Origin: Streptomyces sp. MMBL 11-1
GTDB lineage: Bacteria > Actinomycetota > Actinomycetes > Streptomycetales > Streptomycetaceae
Direction of reading: 5' to 3'
Assembly: GCF_028622875.1 (NCBI RefSeq)
Contig: NZ_CP117709.1
Location: 3,847,001-3,911,000 of the forward strand
DNA length: 64,000 nucleotides
Positions 1-9,254 of this stretch are shown here, one piece after another. The notes below the pieces were generated by a model. The model made no database searches and had not been told where the DNA came from. It was given only the letters and a program-made list of their open reading frames with translations. A program made the position numbers and the translations under genes. Numbering within the stretch: the first letter of the stretch is position 1; every line of letters begins with the position of its first letter.

Positions 1-346
1 CGGGAGCGGACTTGCTCGTCGCACCGGCGGTTGTCGTGTCTTCGGCGGTCGTTGTTTCACGTGAAACAACGACCGACTCGTCCGTGGCGGGAGCGGTGGG
101 TCGGATCTCCGCCGCGAGAGCCGCGTCGATGCGGGCGGAGACGTCCTCGGGCATCGGCTCGGGAGCTGGCATCGTTCCGAGCAGCTCTCGGATCTCTGTC
201 AGGGAGTCCCGAATCTCTGAGCAGAGGTCGCACCCCGCTACATGCTGCCGGACTTCCGCAGTACGGGAAGGGGAGAGCAGCCCCTCGGTGAGATCGGAGA
301 TTTCGGAGATCTCCGGGTGCTGAGCCGTGTCGGCCGTGGAGGTCAC
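1..346 (-). CDS. Anti-sigma factor for SigM, zinc-binding (ZAS) type, partial at the left edge
   Basis: About 115 residues are visible before the window ends. Residues 35-42 read HVAGCDLC, the HxxxCxxC zinc motif of ZAS-type anti-sigma factors, within an acidic N-terminal domain that in this family clamps an ECF sigma factor. The GTG start overlaps the sigM stop codon (GTGA at 343-346), so translation is very likely coupled and the partners are made in balance. A parS site lies inside the reading frame (54-67, encoding V-S-R-E-T) in a Thr/Ala-rich stretch that looks like a linker. In mycobacteria the equivalent position next to sigM holds its anti-sigma gene, followed by thioredoxin genes. 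The C-terminus, which would show any membrane segment, is outside the window. Confidence 0.85.
   Translation of the reverse strand, partial: MTSTADTAQHPEISEISDLTEGLLSPSRTAEVRQHVAGCDLCSEIRDSLTEIRELLGTMPAPEPMPEDVSARIDAALAAEIRPTAPATDESVVVSRETTTAEDTTTAGATSKSAP
54..67. other. parS site
   Basis: GTTTCACGTGAAAC inside the anti-sigma gene; the palindrome extends to GTCGTTGTTTC...GAAACAACGAC. Confidence 0.93.
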
Positions 347-1059
347 GGGCGCCCACCTCCTCCCTTCGTAGCGGCAGGATCGCTTGTTCCTGAGTCTCTG
401 GGTCCTGACGCAGGTGGGACGGATGCTCCGGGCGTCCGGTTCCTTCCGGCCAAGCCGTTCTCCCCGCCGGGGGTCCGCCCCCCGGTTCCCGCGCGCAGAT
501 GGCGGACCAGGGGGGCCAGTCTCGCCCTGCCCCGGGCACATCGGCTTTTCACCGTGCCGGTCGGCACCTCGAGGACGTCGGCTGCCTCCGCGACGGAGTA
601 GCCCTGCATGTCGACCAGGACGAGGGCCGCCCGCTGCTCGGCGGGCAGCGTGGCCAGGGCTTCCTGGAGCTGGCGGTGGAGGTCCTGCCGCACGGCGGGG
701 GCCTCGGCCGACTCGTGGGGTTCCAGGAGCTGATCGAGCCGTTCGGCGTCGTCCACGGGGGACGTCTTGCGGGAGGCGGCCTTGCGGACCCGGTCGAGGC
801 AGGCGTTGACGGTGATCCGGTGCAGCCAGGTGGTCACCGCGGACTGGCCGCGGAAGGTGTGGGCGGCGCGGAAGGCGTTGACGAGGGCGTCCTGGACGGC
901 GTCGGCCGCTTCTTCCCTGTCCCCCAGAGTGCGCAGCGCCACGGCCCAGAGCCGGTCGCGGTGGCGGCGTACGAGTTCACCGAAGGCGTCGGGGTCGCCC
1001 GCCACATGCTGGGCGAGCAGGTCCGAGTCGCTCGGTGCCTCTGGTGGAACGGAATCCAC
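343..1059 (-). CDS. sigM: ECF RNA polymerase sigma factor SigM
   Basis: 238 residues from a GTG start chosen because GGAGGGGGAG sits just upstream; an ATG 11 codons earlier (1092) and another start further upstream lack such a site. Region 2 is visible (FGELVRRHRDRLWAVALRT, then DAVQDALVNAFRA and TTWLHRITVNACLDRVRK), followed by region 4 (LPAEQRAALVLVDMQGYSVAEAADVLEVPTGTVKSR, split here as a helix-turn-helix). The C-terminal tail of about 50 residues is Gly/Pro-rich and probably disordered. It is the fourth gene of a leftward run after the DUF6049, murJ and pseudokinase genes, and overlaps its anti-sigma gene. ECF factors of this type direct RNA polymerase to stress promoters; in mycobacteria SigM sits beside the same murJ and thioredoxin genes. 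Confidence 0.92.
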   Translation of the reverse strand: MDSVPPEAPSDSDLLAQHVAGDPDAFGELVRRHRDRLWAVALRTLGDREEAADAVQDALVNAFRAAHTFRGQSAVTTWLHRITVNACLDRVRKAASRKTSPVDDAERLDQLLEPHESAEAPAVRQDLHRQLQEALATLPAEQRAALVLVDMQGYSVAEAADVLEVPTGTVKSRCARGRARLAPLVRHLRAGTGGRTPGGENGLAGRNRTPGASVPPASGPRDSGTSDPAATKGGGGRP

Positions 1060-1221
1060 CGTGCTCCCCCTCCGAACCGGATCCGATGTCATATGTGGGC
1101 CGCGCCCGGCGAAGCGGGGCGACGGGGAGAAGCCTGCCGTCACGGGTGTGACGGGCGCAACCCTTGTCGCCGCGCGTGGCCGGTGGGCGCGTGGTCCGCC
1201 CCACAGTAACGGGGCGGTGGA

Positions 1222-2952
1222 TCAGCCGAGGACGGAGATGTCGGTGATGCCGCCCCGGTAGCCGCCCGTGCCGTCCGAGGGGAGCTCCGTGATGTGGATC
1301 AGGACGTAGCGCGTGCGGATGGGCTCATCGAGCTTCTCCTGCAGCTTCGATCCCGCGATGGCCCGCTTGGTGATCGGCTGGTCGAAGTCGGCCGTCGCGG
1401 ACGGGGACGAGGCGCTCGGGGAGGCGGCGAGCACGGTCGCGGTCTGCCCCTTCCGGTACAGGGAGACGTCGATGCCGGAGACGTTCCGCACCTTGCCGAG
1501 GTCGACGATGATCCCACTGCCCTGCTTGCGCTGTGGGAGGTTGCCGAAGTTGGCGAAGCCCTCGTACCGCGGGGTGACCCAGTGGGTTGCGGAGTTGCCG
1601 TCGATGGTGTTCGGCACATCCCGCTCCTTGATGCCGGAGCCGTCGGGCATGAACTCCGTGGCCCCCGCGATGTGCAGGGGTTCGGCGGATGGCGCGGGCT
1701 TTTTGTCCTTGTTCTTGTCGTCCTCGTTCGGTTCGGTGACGCCGGTGTCCTCGGAGCCCTTGGTGCGGTCGAGCAAGGCCTCCGCGAGCTGCCAGCTTCC
1801 GAGGCCCAGCGCGGCGATGAGGAGCGCCGAGACGGTCCACTTGAGCGCGCGGCCGGCACGACTCTGGAGCGGGGCCGGAGGGGCCGCCATCACGGGCTGG
1901 GCGACGGCGGACGGGTGGGAGGACGGGCGCCCGTACGTGCCCTGCTGATAGGTCGTGCGCTGGTACGCCGGCGGCGCGTTGAACGTGGGTTCCGGAGGGA
2001 GGATGCGCGGCATGGCCGCGACGGCCTTGGCCAGCTCGTCCGGGGTGGTGCAGGGCGGTTCCTGCCGGGAGGCGGTGGCGCCGTCGTTGGCGAGCGCCCG
2101 CATGGCGAGCTCGGAGAGGCCGCGGTGGATGCCGGCCCGGACCTGGTCCGGGGCGATGAGCCCCATGTTCTTGGGGAGCCCGGCGAGCCCGTGTGCGTCG
2201 CTTCCGTACGGCCAGCGGTGGGTCAGCGCCGCGTACAGGAGGGCGCCGATCGCCTCGGTGTCCGTCCGGAGGGGGTGTTCCGCGGTGATGCCGCGCAGGG
2301 CGGCGTTCACCGCGAGGCCGCGGATGCGGTACTGCCCGGTGGAGCTGCGCAGGACCGCGCCGGGGGTGAGGCGCAGATGGGACAGGCCCTCGCGGTGGGC
2401 GGCGGCCATCGCCTGGGAGAGCTGGCTGACGAGCTGGTAGGCGTCGTGGGCCTCCATCGGCCCGGTGGCCAGCAGAGCGGTGAGCTCGGTGGCGTCCGGC
2501 AGCCATTCGTGGACCACGTAGACGAGGTCGTTCTCCTCGACGGCGTCCAGGACCTGGACGAAGCGGGGGTCGCCGAGGAGGGCCGAGGAGCGGGCGGCGG
2601 CCAGCACCGAGCGGGCCCGCGGGTGGTCCGCGGGCAGCAGGTGCACGCCCACCGCCCGGCGGAGCTTCTCGTCGACAGCCCGCCAGCTGCTGAAGCCGTC
2701 CAGGCGGGTGACGCACTCCTCCAGGCGGTAGCGCCCGGCGAGTTTGTGACCGCTGTGCAGGTCGGGTGACGCCGGAACGGCCTCGGAACGCTCCCGCCCA
2801 CCGTCCGTGTTCTCGGTGTCCTTGGGGCTCGCGCCCTTGGTGTCCTCGGCTTGCGCCGTCCCGTCGGTCGTGGCCTCGTCCGCCTTGGCGGCCAGCGGCT
2901 CGTCGCCGCTGTTGTCGGTCACGTCGACGGCAGCCGTGCTACGTTCCGCCAC
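1222..2952 (-). CDS. Membrane pseudokinase with extracellular discoidin-like domain (partner of MurJ)
   Basis: 576 residues. Residues about 70-300 look like a serine/threonine kinase fold, but the catalytic loop reads SHLRLTPGAV instead of HRDxKxxN and the DFG motif is replaced by RGLAVNA, so it should not phosphorylate. A Pro-rich linker leads to one membrane helix (about residues 371-397, WTVSALLIAALGLGSW). Outside, residues about 430-576 carry a galactose-binding/F5-8 type beta-sandwich (GIIVDLGKVRNVSGIDVSLY). In Mycobacterium tuberculosis the same parts are fused to the C-terminus of MurJ (MviN), where the phosphorylated pseudokinase recruits an FHA protein and slows peptidoglycan synthesis. 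Here it is a separate gene immediately downstream of murJ, so the same control by association is inferred. Confidence 0.85.
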   Translation of the reverse strand: MAERSTAAVDVTDNSGDEPLAAKADEATTDGTAQAEDTKGASPKDTENTDGGRERSEAVPASPDLHSGHKLAGRYRLEECVTRLDGFSSWRAVDEKLRRAVGVHLLPADHPRARSVLAAARSSALLGDPRFVQVLDAVEENDLVYVVHEWLPDATELTALLATGPMEAHDAYQLVSQLSQAMAAAHREGLSHLRLTPGAVLRSSTGQYRIRGLAVNAALRGITAEHPLRTDTEAIGALLYAALTHRWPYGSDAHGLAGLPKNMGLIAPDQVRAGIHRGLSELAMRALANDGATASRQEPPCTTPDELAKAVAAMPRILPPEPTFNAPPAYQRTTYQQGTYGRPSSHPSAVAQPVMAAPPAPLQSRAGRALKWTVSALLIAALGLGSWQLAEALLDRTKGSEDTGVTEPNEDDKNKDKKPAPSAEPLHIAGATEFMPDGSGIKERDVPNTIDGNSATHWVTPRYEGFANFGNLPQRKQGSGIIVDLGKVRNVSGIDVSLYRKGQTATVLAASPSASSPSATADFDQPITKRAIAGSKLQEKLDEPIRTRYVLIHITELPSDGTGGYRGGITDISVLG

Positions 2953-3081
2953 CGTCGTTCCTGCCTCCCCATCCGTTGCGCGATGCCAGCCAGCTCTGCA
3001 CAGTCACGCCAATTGTGCCCACACTCCGGCGCTATGCACGACACGCGGAGTGCGGCGATGGTTGTGCGGGCGCGTACTCAT

Positions 3082-5244
3082 TCAGCGTCCGAGCCGTCCA
3101 CGGACCATGCCCACCAGGCCGTTGACCTCTTCGATGCGCATCTTCTTCGCCGCGACGAAGAAGATGCCGAGGAGGAGGACGCCGCCGCAGATCAGCGCGG
3201 CCAGCGAGCCGAGAGCACCGGTGCCGACCAGTTCCAGGATGCCGAATCCGGCGGCGCCGCCGACCAGTGCGGCGGGCACCGCGGCCATGCAGAGGCGGGC
3301 GTAGGTGCGCACGATGTGCGCGCCGTCCAGGTCGCCGCCCAGCCGGTCGCGCAGCCGGCGCCAGGCGACGCCGACGCCGATCGCGTAGGCCAGACCGTAG
3401 GAGAAGGCCATGCCGACGACGGCCCAGCGGGCGGGCAGGACGACGTAACAGAGCGCGGAGGCGGCGGCGTTGGCGGCGGCCACGATGACCGTGTTGTAGA
3501 AGGGGGTGCGGGTGTCCTCGTAGGCGTAGAACCCGCGGAGGACGACGTACTGCACGGAGTACGGGATCAGGCCGAGCGCGAACGCCATGAGGATGAAGCC
3601 CATGGAGCGGGCGGCCTCGATGCCGCTGGAGGCGTACAGCAGGGTGGCCATCGGCAGGCCGAGCGCCAGGAAGGCGAAGGCCACCGGGACGATCGCGACG
3701 GCCGAGGTGCGCAGTCCCTGCGAGATGTCGTCGCGGACCGCGCCGGGGTCGTTGTCGTGGGCGGCGCGGGAGATGCGGGGCAGCAGAGCGGCCATGACCG
3801 AGACGGTGATGATGGCCTGCGGCATGCCCCAGATCAGCTGGGCGTTGGAGTAGGCCAGGAACCCGGTGCCGTCGTGGCCCGAGGCCGCGCCGGCCGCCGT
3901 GGACAGCTGGGTGACGACCAGCACACCGGCCTGGTTGGCGAGGACGAAGAGCACGGTCCACTTGGCCAGCTTGACGGTCCTGCCCAGCCCGTGGCCCTTC
4001 CAGTCGAACCGGGGGCGGAAGCGGAAGCCCGTCTCGCGCAGGTAGGGGATCATCGCCAGGGACTGGACGACGAGGCCGAGCAGGGTGCCGATTCCCAGCA
4101 GCCGGACGCCCTCCGGCGGGATGGTGTCCACGCCCATCTGTGACTCACCGGATGTGCCGTAGACCCAGATGAACAGCCCGAACGTGATGATCATGACGAT
4201 GTTGTTGAGGACCGGGGTCCACATCATCGCGCCGAACCTGCCGCGGGCGTTGAGAATCTGACCCATCACCACGTGCACGCCCATGAAGAAGATGGTCGGC
4301 AGGCAGTAGCGGGCGAAGGTGACGGCGACGCTGTTGGCGGCGACATCGTTCGCGATCGTGGGGGACAGCATGTGGATCAGCGTCGGGGCGGCGAACACCG
4401 CGACGGCGACGATCGCACCGAGCGTGACCATCACCAGCGTCAGCAGCCGGTTCGCGAAGGCCTCGCCGCCGTCCTCGTCGTTCTTCATGGCGCGAACGAG
4501 CTGCGGGACGAAGACCGAGTTCAGCCCGCCGCCGACGGTGAGGATGTAGATCATCGTCGGCAGGGTGTACGCGATGGTGAAGCTGTCGCCGAGCAGTACG
4601 GCGCCGAGTGCGGCGGTGATCACCAGGGACCGCACGAACCCGGTGAGCCGGGAGACGAGGGTGCCGGCGGCCATGACCGCGCTGGACTTGAGGATTCCGG
4701 AGACCTTGCCGCCGCCGCCCTGGGCGGGCGCGGGTGCGGGAGTCGGTTCGGGCTGGGGCGGTACGGGGGGCTTCCCCGACCCCTCCTGGTCCCGGAAGAG
4801 ATGGGCGAAGGCGTCCGGTTCCTGCCGGTCGTCCGACGCCTGGGTGACGAGGGCGTCGACTCCGACGAACTGCGTGGTCGCCGGGCGGTCCCCGTACGGC
4901 AGGTGCCGGGAGGGCCCCGCCGGCTCGGGGGGCGGGGGCTGGGCCCAGATGCGCGGGTCGGGGGCGTACGGAGCGGGGGGCGGCTGCTGGTAGAGCGGCC
5001 CCGGCTCCTGGTACGTGCCGGGGGGCGGCGGCGGGTGCGCGGCGCGGTCGTAGAGTGCCTCGCCCACCGGGTCCTGGGCGGCCAGGTCCTGCGCCCGGTA
5101 GGGGTCGTCCTCGTAAGCGTGCTGGAGGTACGGGTCCGGCGGCACGGAGCCGTCCTGGCCGGCGCCCGGAGGAACCGGAGGCCCGCCCGGAGACGCAGCT
5201 CCGCCCGCGCCCTGCCCGCGGTCACCGTCGTACGGCGCGTTCAT
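3082..5244 (-). CDS. murJ: Lipid II flippase MurJ (MviN)
   Basis: 720 residues from ATG 5244; a longer frame starting at 5298 would overlap the preceding gene and is less likely. Residues 1 to about 175 are a long Pro/Gln/Gly-rich cytoplasmic extension, and the rest is a 14-helix MVF/MATE-like membrane protein beginning near SSAVMAAGTLVSRLTGFVRS, with the characteristic segments GGGLNSVFVPQLVRA and VLRGFYAYEDTRTPFYNT. MurJ moves the peptidoglycan precursor lipid II across the membrane. The extension contains a conserved-looking ATTQFVGVDAL stretch that could be a phospho-threonine/FHA docking site; this is inference. The pseudokinase follows 129 bases downstream and the DUF6049 gene ends 50 bases upstream, in the same order as the mycobacterial genes. 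Confidence 0.95.
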   Translation of the reverse strand: MNAPYDGDRGQGAGGAASPGGPPVPPGAGQDGSVPPDPYLQHAYEDDPYRAQDLAAQDPVGEALYDRAAHPPPPPGTYQEPGPLYQQPPPAPYAPDPRIWAQPPPPEPAGPSRHLPYGDRPATTQFVGVDALVTQASDDRQEPDAFAHLFRDQEGSGKPPVPPQPEPTPAPAPAQGGGGKVSGILKSSAVMAAGTLVSRLTGFVRSLVITAALGAVLLGDSFTIAYTLPTMIYILTVGGGLNSVFVPQLVRAMKNDEDGGEAFANRLLTLVMVTLGAIVAVAVFAAPTLIHMLSPTIANDVAANSVAVTFARYCLPTIFFMGVHVVMGQILNARGRFGAMMWTPVLNNIVMIITFGLFIWVYGTSGESQMGVDTIPPEGVRLLGIGTLLGLVVQSLAMIPYLRETGFRFRPRFDWKGHGLGRTVKLAKWTVLFVLANQAGVLVVTQLSTAAGAASGHDGTGFLAYSNAQLIWGMPQAIITVSVMAALLPRISRAAHDNDPGAVRDDISQGLRTSAVAIVPVAFAFLALGLPMATLLYASSGIEAARSMGFILMAFALGLIPYSVQYVVLRGFYAYEDTRTPFYNTVIVAAANAAASALCYVVLPARWAVVGMAFSYGLAYAIGVGVAWRRLRDRLGGDLDGAHIVRTYARLCMAAVPAALVGGAAGFGILELVGTGALGSLAALICGGVLLLGIFFVAAKKMRIEEVNGLVGMVRGRLGR

Positions 5245-5294
5245 GGAAACCCCTACCTCATCGTCCCCGGCCGACCGGCCACGACAGACATCGC

Positions 5295-7589
5295 TCAACG
5301 GTCCACTTTCTCACCCGTTCCCGACGGGGCCCCGCTTTCCGGACCGGTGTCCGGAGTCGGGTCACTCGGCTGCTCGGGTCCGCCGCCGTTGCCGTCCGCC
5401 GTGTCGCTTGCCACAGCGCGCTTGCGGTGGCTGTACATCCTGACGCCCGCCAGCACCAGGAGCAGCAGACCACCGGCGAGGACGAGCAGCACGGTGGGCG
5501 TCACCTCGGAGACCTTCACGGTGAAGGTCATCTCCTCGCCGTACTGGGTGCCGTCCTCCGTGAACAGCCGGGCTGTCACCTGGGCGCGGCCGTTGGCGCT
5601 GGTCGCCGTGTCGAACTTCACCGACTGGCTGTGGCCCCCCGCGACGGTGACCGGCAGTTCGGCCGTGCTCCCGTCGTCGTTGAACTTGAGCCGGATGTTG
5701 TCCGAGGTCAGCTGGAGAACCAGCCGGTCCACGCCCTGCACCAGCTTGTTCTGCACGGTGACGGGGATCGTCGCGCTGCGCCCGGAGAGGGTGACGTCGG
5801 ACTTCTCGATGAGCTGCACCTCGGAGGTGAGGCTCTGCAGATAGTCGCGGACCGCGTCCCGGTACTGCTGCGCGTCCAGGGGCTGTCCGCGCCAGGACGT
5901 CGACATCGAGCGGTTGACGGCGTTGCCGAAGGGCGTCACCACGCGCTCGGGCTGCGTCAGGATCGTCTCGAAGCTGTCGAGCGAGCCCTGGGTGGTGCGG
6001 ATGTCCTGGAACGCCTGCGTGGGCAGTTCCTGGGCCCGGAGCTTCTTGGGGTACGCGGAGGCCCGGGGGACCTTGGCGGTGGCCCTCGGGTCGGGCTTCA
6101 CCTCGGCGGCGGCGACGAGGTCGAGGGGCTGGGTCCAGCGGTTGCCCGCCAGGCCCTCCAGAGCGCGGGCCATCGTCTGGGCCTGTGCGGTGGTGGGCAT
6201 CCGCGGCGGGGCCACGACGATGCTGCGCTCGTCGTCCGGCGCCTGCTCGGTCAGTGCGAGGGTGTGGGCGAGGAACTTCTGGACCGCGCGGGTGGCGGAG
6301 CCCGCCCTCGACATGTCGCCGTCGAACAAGGTCGACAGCCGCGCGTCCGCGACGACCGCGGTGGTGCCCCCGCCGATCGGCCGCGCCGCGGTCGGCGTGT
6401 ACGGAAGTTTCGTGGTCTCCCGGAAGCTGTCGCTGCGGGCGATCACGTTGTGGGCCCCCGCCGAGGTCGCCACATCGACGATGGAGGAGTCCACGGCGCC
6501 GTTCACGGGCCAGGCGAAGTCGGTGGAGGGCTTCACATGGAGGATGGTCTCCACCGTGGTCGCGGCCACCGCGGAGGCGTTCTGCAGATGGCTGAGCGTT
6601 CCGGAGACGTTCTTGCCGCGGTGCGCGATGGAGGCCAGATCGGGGTCGGCGAACGGCAGCGCGACCACCTTGCCGTCCTCCACCACCTTCTCCAGCGCGG
6701 TGAGCCACTGCTTGGCGACTGCCTGGTTCTTGCCCGGGACGGTCGTGTCACCCGACTCGACCTCGTACTTCCCGGCCATCGCCGCGACGCTCGCCAGAAG
6801 GTCCGGGTCGACGACCCAGGTCACGGGGAGCCGGCTGCCCAGGGACACCAGCTGCTCCAGCCGGCCACCGGGTGCCAGTTCCTTGGCCAGGTCGTCGTCG
6901 GTGAACACGGGGGTCTGCTGTTCGTCCGAGCGGGTCTCCGCCGTGACGTGGGGAGAGGCGATCAGGGGCCAGAGGAAGGTGAGCTTCGTCCTGCTGTCGC
7001 TCGCCTCGGGCTGCCAGGGCAGGTACGAGCGCTCGATGCCCAGCACCCGCTCGTAGGGGGTGCTGGTCGTTCGGCCGGAGACCGAGACGCCGAGCCGGTA
7101 GACGCCCGGGTCGTCCAGGCCGAGCTTGTCGACGGGCACGGTGAGCGTGAAGTCCTGGCTGATCCCCTTGGCGAGCTTGGGGAACGTCACCGTGTACTTC
7201 TCCCCGACGGGGGCCGGGTCGACGCCCGGAACGTACGCGGAGCGCTTCGCGGCGTCGTCGACCTCGCCACGGCCGGAGAGCCGGGGGCCGACCCGCAGAT
7301 CGACCTCGGCGCTGCTGATCGTCTCCTTGCCCCTGTTGGTGAGTGTTCCGGAGACGGTCAGGGTGTCGTCCTCCGCCGGAACGCTCGGGGAGAGCGTGTT
7401 CAGGGACACATCGACCGTACGGGAGCCGGTGGGGGCCTTGGCGGGCTCGGCGGCCGGAGCGGCACCGGTGGCCGGAACGGCCAGCAGACCGGCCAGCAGA
7501 GGTGCTCCGAGCACCGCTGCGGCCGTGCGCCGGAGCCACCGGCGGGCAGGAGAGGGACGCGTCCCCTGGAAGTCTGCCGCCTCGGCCAC
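5295..7589 (-). CDS. DUF6049 secreted/membrane-anchored protein, first gene of the murJ operon
   Basis: 764 residues from a GTG start. The N-terminus has a signal peptide (RRWLRRTAAAVLGAPLLAGL to an Ala-rich cleavage region near residue 45). The middle is extracellular and includes an NEW3-like beta domain near residues 60-190 (TLTNRGKETISSAEVDLRVG) and a polysaccharide-deacetylase-like or TIM-barrel-like central part without catalytic residues I can identify. A single C-terminal membrane helix (VLLVLAGGLLLLVLAGVRMY) and a basic cytoplasmic tail follow. The mycobacterial counterpart (Rv3909) also sits just upstream of murJ. Its function is unknown; conserved linkage suggests a role in cell-wall assembly outside the membrane. 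It is divergent from cca, with about 180 bases between the two starts. Confidence 0.85.
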   Translation of the reverse strand: MAEAADFQGTRPSPARRWLRRTAAAVLGAPLLAGLLAVPATGAAPAAEPAKAPTGSRTVDVSLNTLSPSVPAEDDTLTVSGTLTNRGKETISSAEVDLRVGPRLSGRGEVDDAAKRSAYVPGVDPAPVGEKYTVTFPKLAKGISQDFTLTVPVDKLGLDDPGVYRLGVSVSGRTTSTPYERVLGIERSYLPWQPEASDSRTKLTFLWPLIASPHVTAETRSDEQQTPVFTDDDLAKELAPGGRLEQLVSLGSRLPVTWVVDPDLLASVAAMAGKYEVESGDTTVPGKNQAVAKQWLTALEKVVEDGKVVALPFADPDLASIAHRGKNVSGTLSHLQNASAVAATTVETILHVKPSTDFAWPVNGAVDSSIVDVATSAGAHNVIARSDSFRETTKLPYTPTAARPIGGGTTAVVADARLSTLFDGDMSRAGSATRAVQKFLAHTLALTEQAPDDERSIVVAPPRMPTTAQAQTMARALEGLAGNRWTQPLDLVAAAEVKPDPRATAKVPRASAYPKKLRAQELPTQAFQDIRTTQGSLDSFETILTQPERVVTPFGNAVNRSMSTSWRGQPLDAQQYRDAVRDYLQSLTSEVQLIEKSDVTLSGRSATIPVTVQNKLVQGVDRLVLQLTSDNIRLKFNDDGSTAELPVTVAGGHSQSVKFDTATSANGRAQVTARLFTEDGTQYGEEMTFTVKVSEVTPTVLLVLAGGLLLLVLAGVRMYSHRKRAVASDTADGNGGGPEQPSDPTPDTGPESGAPSGTGEKVDR

Positions 7590-7769
7590 GCGCCTACCCG
7601 TCCCTCGTCGTCATCAGATGCTGTCGATCGTTCGGTCCTGCGTCCCCGCATGGTAACGAGGTGCGGCGGGCCGAAGTGCTGGGGTCCATCGCACATGATC
7701 GCGGGGGCCCCGCAGGGTCCCCGTAAACGATGACGCCCGGGCCGGTCCGTGCACGTACCCTTTTCTGTT

Positions 7770-9212
7770 GTGCCGAACGCCAACGAAGAGAACGCCAGTG
7801 CACTGAGCCAGGTGCAGCACCGCGCGGTGAGTGAACTGCTCCGGGTGTCCCCCGTCGCCGACGACCTCGCCCGTCGATTCCAGGAGGCCGGATTCGGCCT
7901 CGCGCTGGTCGGCGGCTCGGTCCGCGACGCACTGCTGGGCAGGCTCGGGAACGACTTGGACTTCACCACCGATGCCCGCCCCGAGGACGTGCTCAAGATC
8001 GTCCGCCCCTGGGCCGACTCGGTGTGGGAGGTCGGGATCGCCTTCGGCACCGTCGGTTCCCAGAAGGACGGCTACCAGATCGAGGTCACGACCTACCGGT
8101 CCGAGGCCTACGACCGGACCTCGCGCAAGCCGGAGGTCTCCTACGGCGACTCCATCGAGGACGACCTCGTACGCCGCGACTTCACGGTCAACGCGATGGC
8201 CGTGGCTCTGCCGGAGAAGGAGTTCGTCGACCCGTACGGAGGTCTCAAGGACCTCGCCGAGCGGGTGCTGCGCACCCCGGGCACGCCCGAGAACTCCTTC
8301 TCCGACGACCCGCTGCGGATGCTGCGCGCGGCCCGCTTCGCCGCGCAGCTCGACTTCGAGGTCGCCCCCGACGTCGTCACCGCCATGACGGAGATGGCCG
8401 CGCGGATCGGCATCGTCTCCGCCGAGCGGGTCCGCGACGAACTCAACAAGCTGCTGCTCTCTCAGCACCCGCGCAAGGGTCTGGGTCTCCTGGTCGACAC
8501 GGGGCTGGCCGAGCAGGTGCTGCCGGAGCTGCCCGCACTGCGCCTGGAGAGTGACGAGCATCACCGCCACAAGGACGTCTACGAGCACTCGCTGATCGTC
8601 CTGGAGCAGGCCATCGGCTTGGAGGAGGACGGACCGGACCTCGTGCTGCGTCTGGCCGCGCTGCTCCATGACATCGGCAAACCGAGGACCCGCCGCTTCG
8701 AGAAGGACGGCAGGGTCTCCTTCCACCACCACGAGGTGGTGGGCGCGAAGATGACGAAGAAGCGCATGACCGAGCTCAAATACTCCAACGAGCTGGTCAA
8801 GGACGTGTCGAAACTGGTGGAGCTGCACCTGCGATTCCACGGGTACGGCGACGGAGAGTGGACCGACTCCGCGGTGCGCCGGTATGTGCGCGACGCCGGG
8901 CCGCTGCTCGAACGTCTCCACAAGCTGACCAGGTCGGACTGCACGACCCGGAACAAGCGCAAGGCGAACGCGCTCTCCCGCACCTATGACGGGCTGGAGG
9001 AGCGCATCGCCCTGCTGCAGGAGCAGGAGGAGCTCGACTCGATCCGCCCCGATCTGGACGGCAACGAGATCATGCGGATCCTCGGTGTCGGCCCCGGCCC
9101 GGTGATCGGCAAGGCGTACGGGTTCCTGCTGGAGCTGCGCCTGGAGCACGGGCCGATGGAGAGGGATGAAGCGGTGGCGGCGCTCAAGGAGTGGTGGGCG
9201 CGCCAGGACTGA
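7770..9212 (+). CDS. cca: CCA tRNA nucleotidyltransferase
   Basis: 480 residues from GTG 7770; an upstream in-frame GTG at 7749 is possible. The nucleotidyltransferase core shows LVGGSVRDALLG (Gly48-Gly49) and the metal-binding pair Asp62-x-Asp64 in NDLDFTTD. The RRDFTVNAMA and DDPLRMLRAARFAAQL motifs are typical of the class II CCA/poly(A) polymerase family. An HD domain follows (LLHDIGKPRTR, His300-Asp301), fitting 2',3'-phosphate trimming of tRNA ends. The enzyme adds or repairs the 3' CCA of tRNAs. No clear ribosome-binding site precedes the start and TACCCT lies about 10 bases upstream, so the transcript may be leaderless. Two parS sites lie in the 3' gap. Confidence 0.93.
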   Translation: MPNANEENASALSQVQHRAVSELLRVSPVADDLARRFQEAGFGLALVGGSVRDALLGRLGNDLDFTTDARPEDVLKIVRPWADSVWEVGIAFGTVGSQKDGYQIEVTTYRSEAYDRTSRKPEVSYGDSIEDDLVRRDFTVNAMAVALPEKEFVDPYGGLKDLAERVLRTPGTPENSFSDDPLRMLRAARFAAQLDFEVAPDVVTAMTEMAARIGIVSAERVRDELNKLLLSQHPRKGLGLLVDTGLAEQVLPELPALRLESDEHHRHKDVYEHSLIVLEQAIGLEEDGPDLVLRLAALLHDIGKPRTRRFEKDGRVSFHHHEVVGAKMTKKRMTELKYSNELVKDVSKLVELHLRFHGYGDGEWTDSAVRRYVRDAGPLLERLHKLTRSDCTTRNKRKANALSRTYDGLEERIALLQEQEELDSIRPDLDGNEIMRILGVGPGPVIGKAYGFLLELRLEHGPMERDEAVAALKEWWARQD

Positions 9213-9227
9213 GCCCGGCGGGGCGAT

Positions 9228-9241
9228 GTTTCACGTGAAAC
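9228..9241. other. parS site
   Basis: Perfect core, first of a pair in the gap after cca; flanked by GAT/ATC. Confidence 0.95.
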
Positions 9242-9254
9242 ATCAGCCGTTGGA

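Noticed and set aside
3082..5298. Start of murJ at 5298
   Set aside because: It would overlap the upstream stop and adds 18 residues with no family resemblance; ATG 5244 starts the familiar MNAPYDG sequence.
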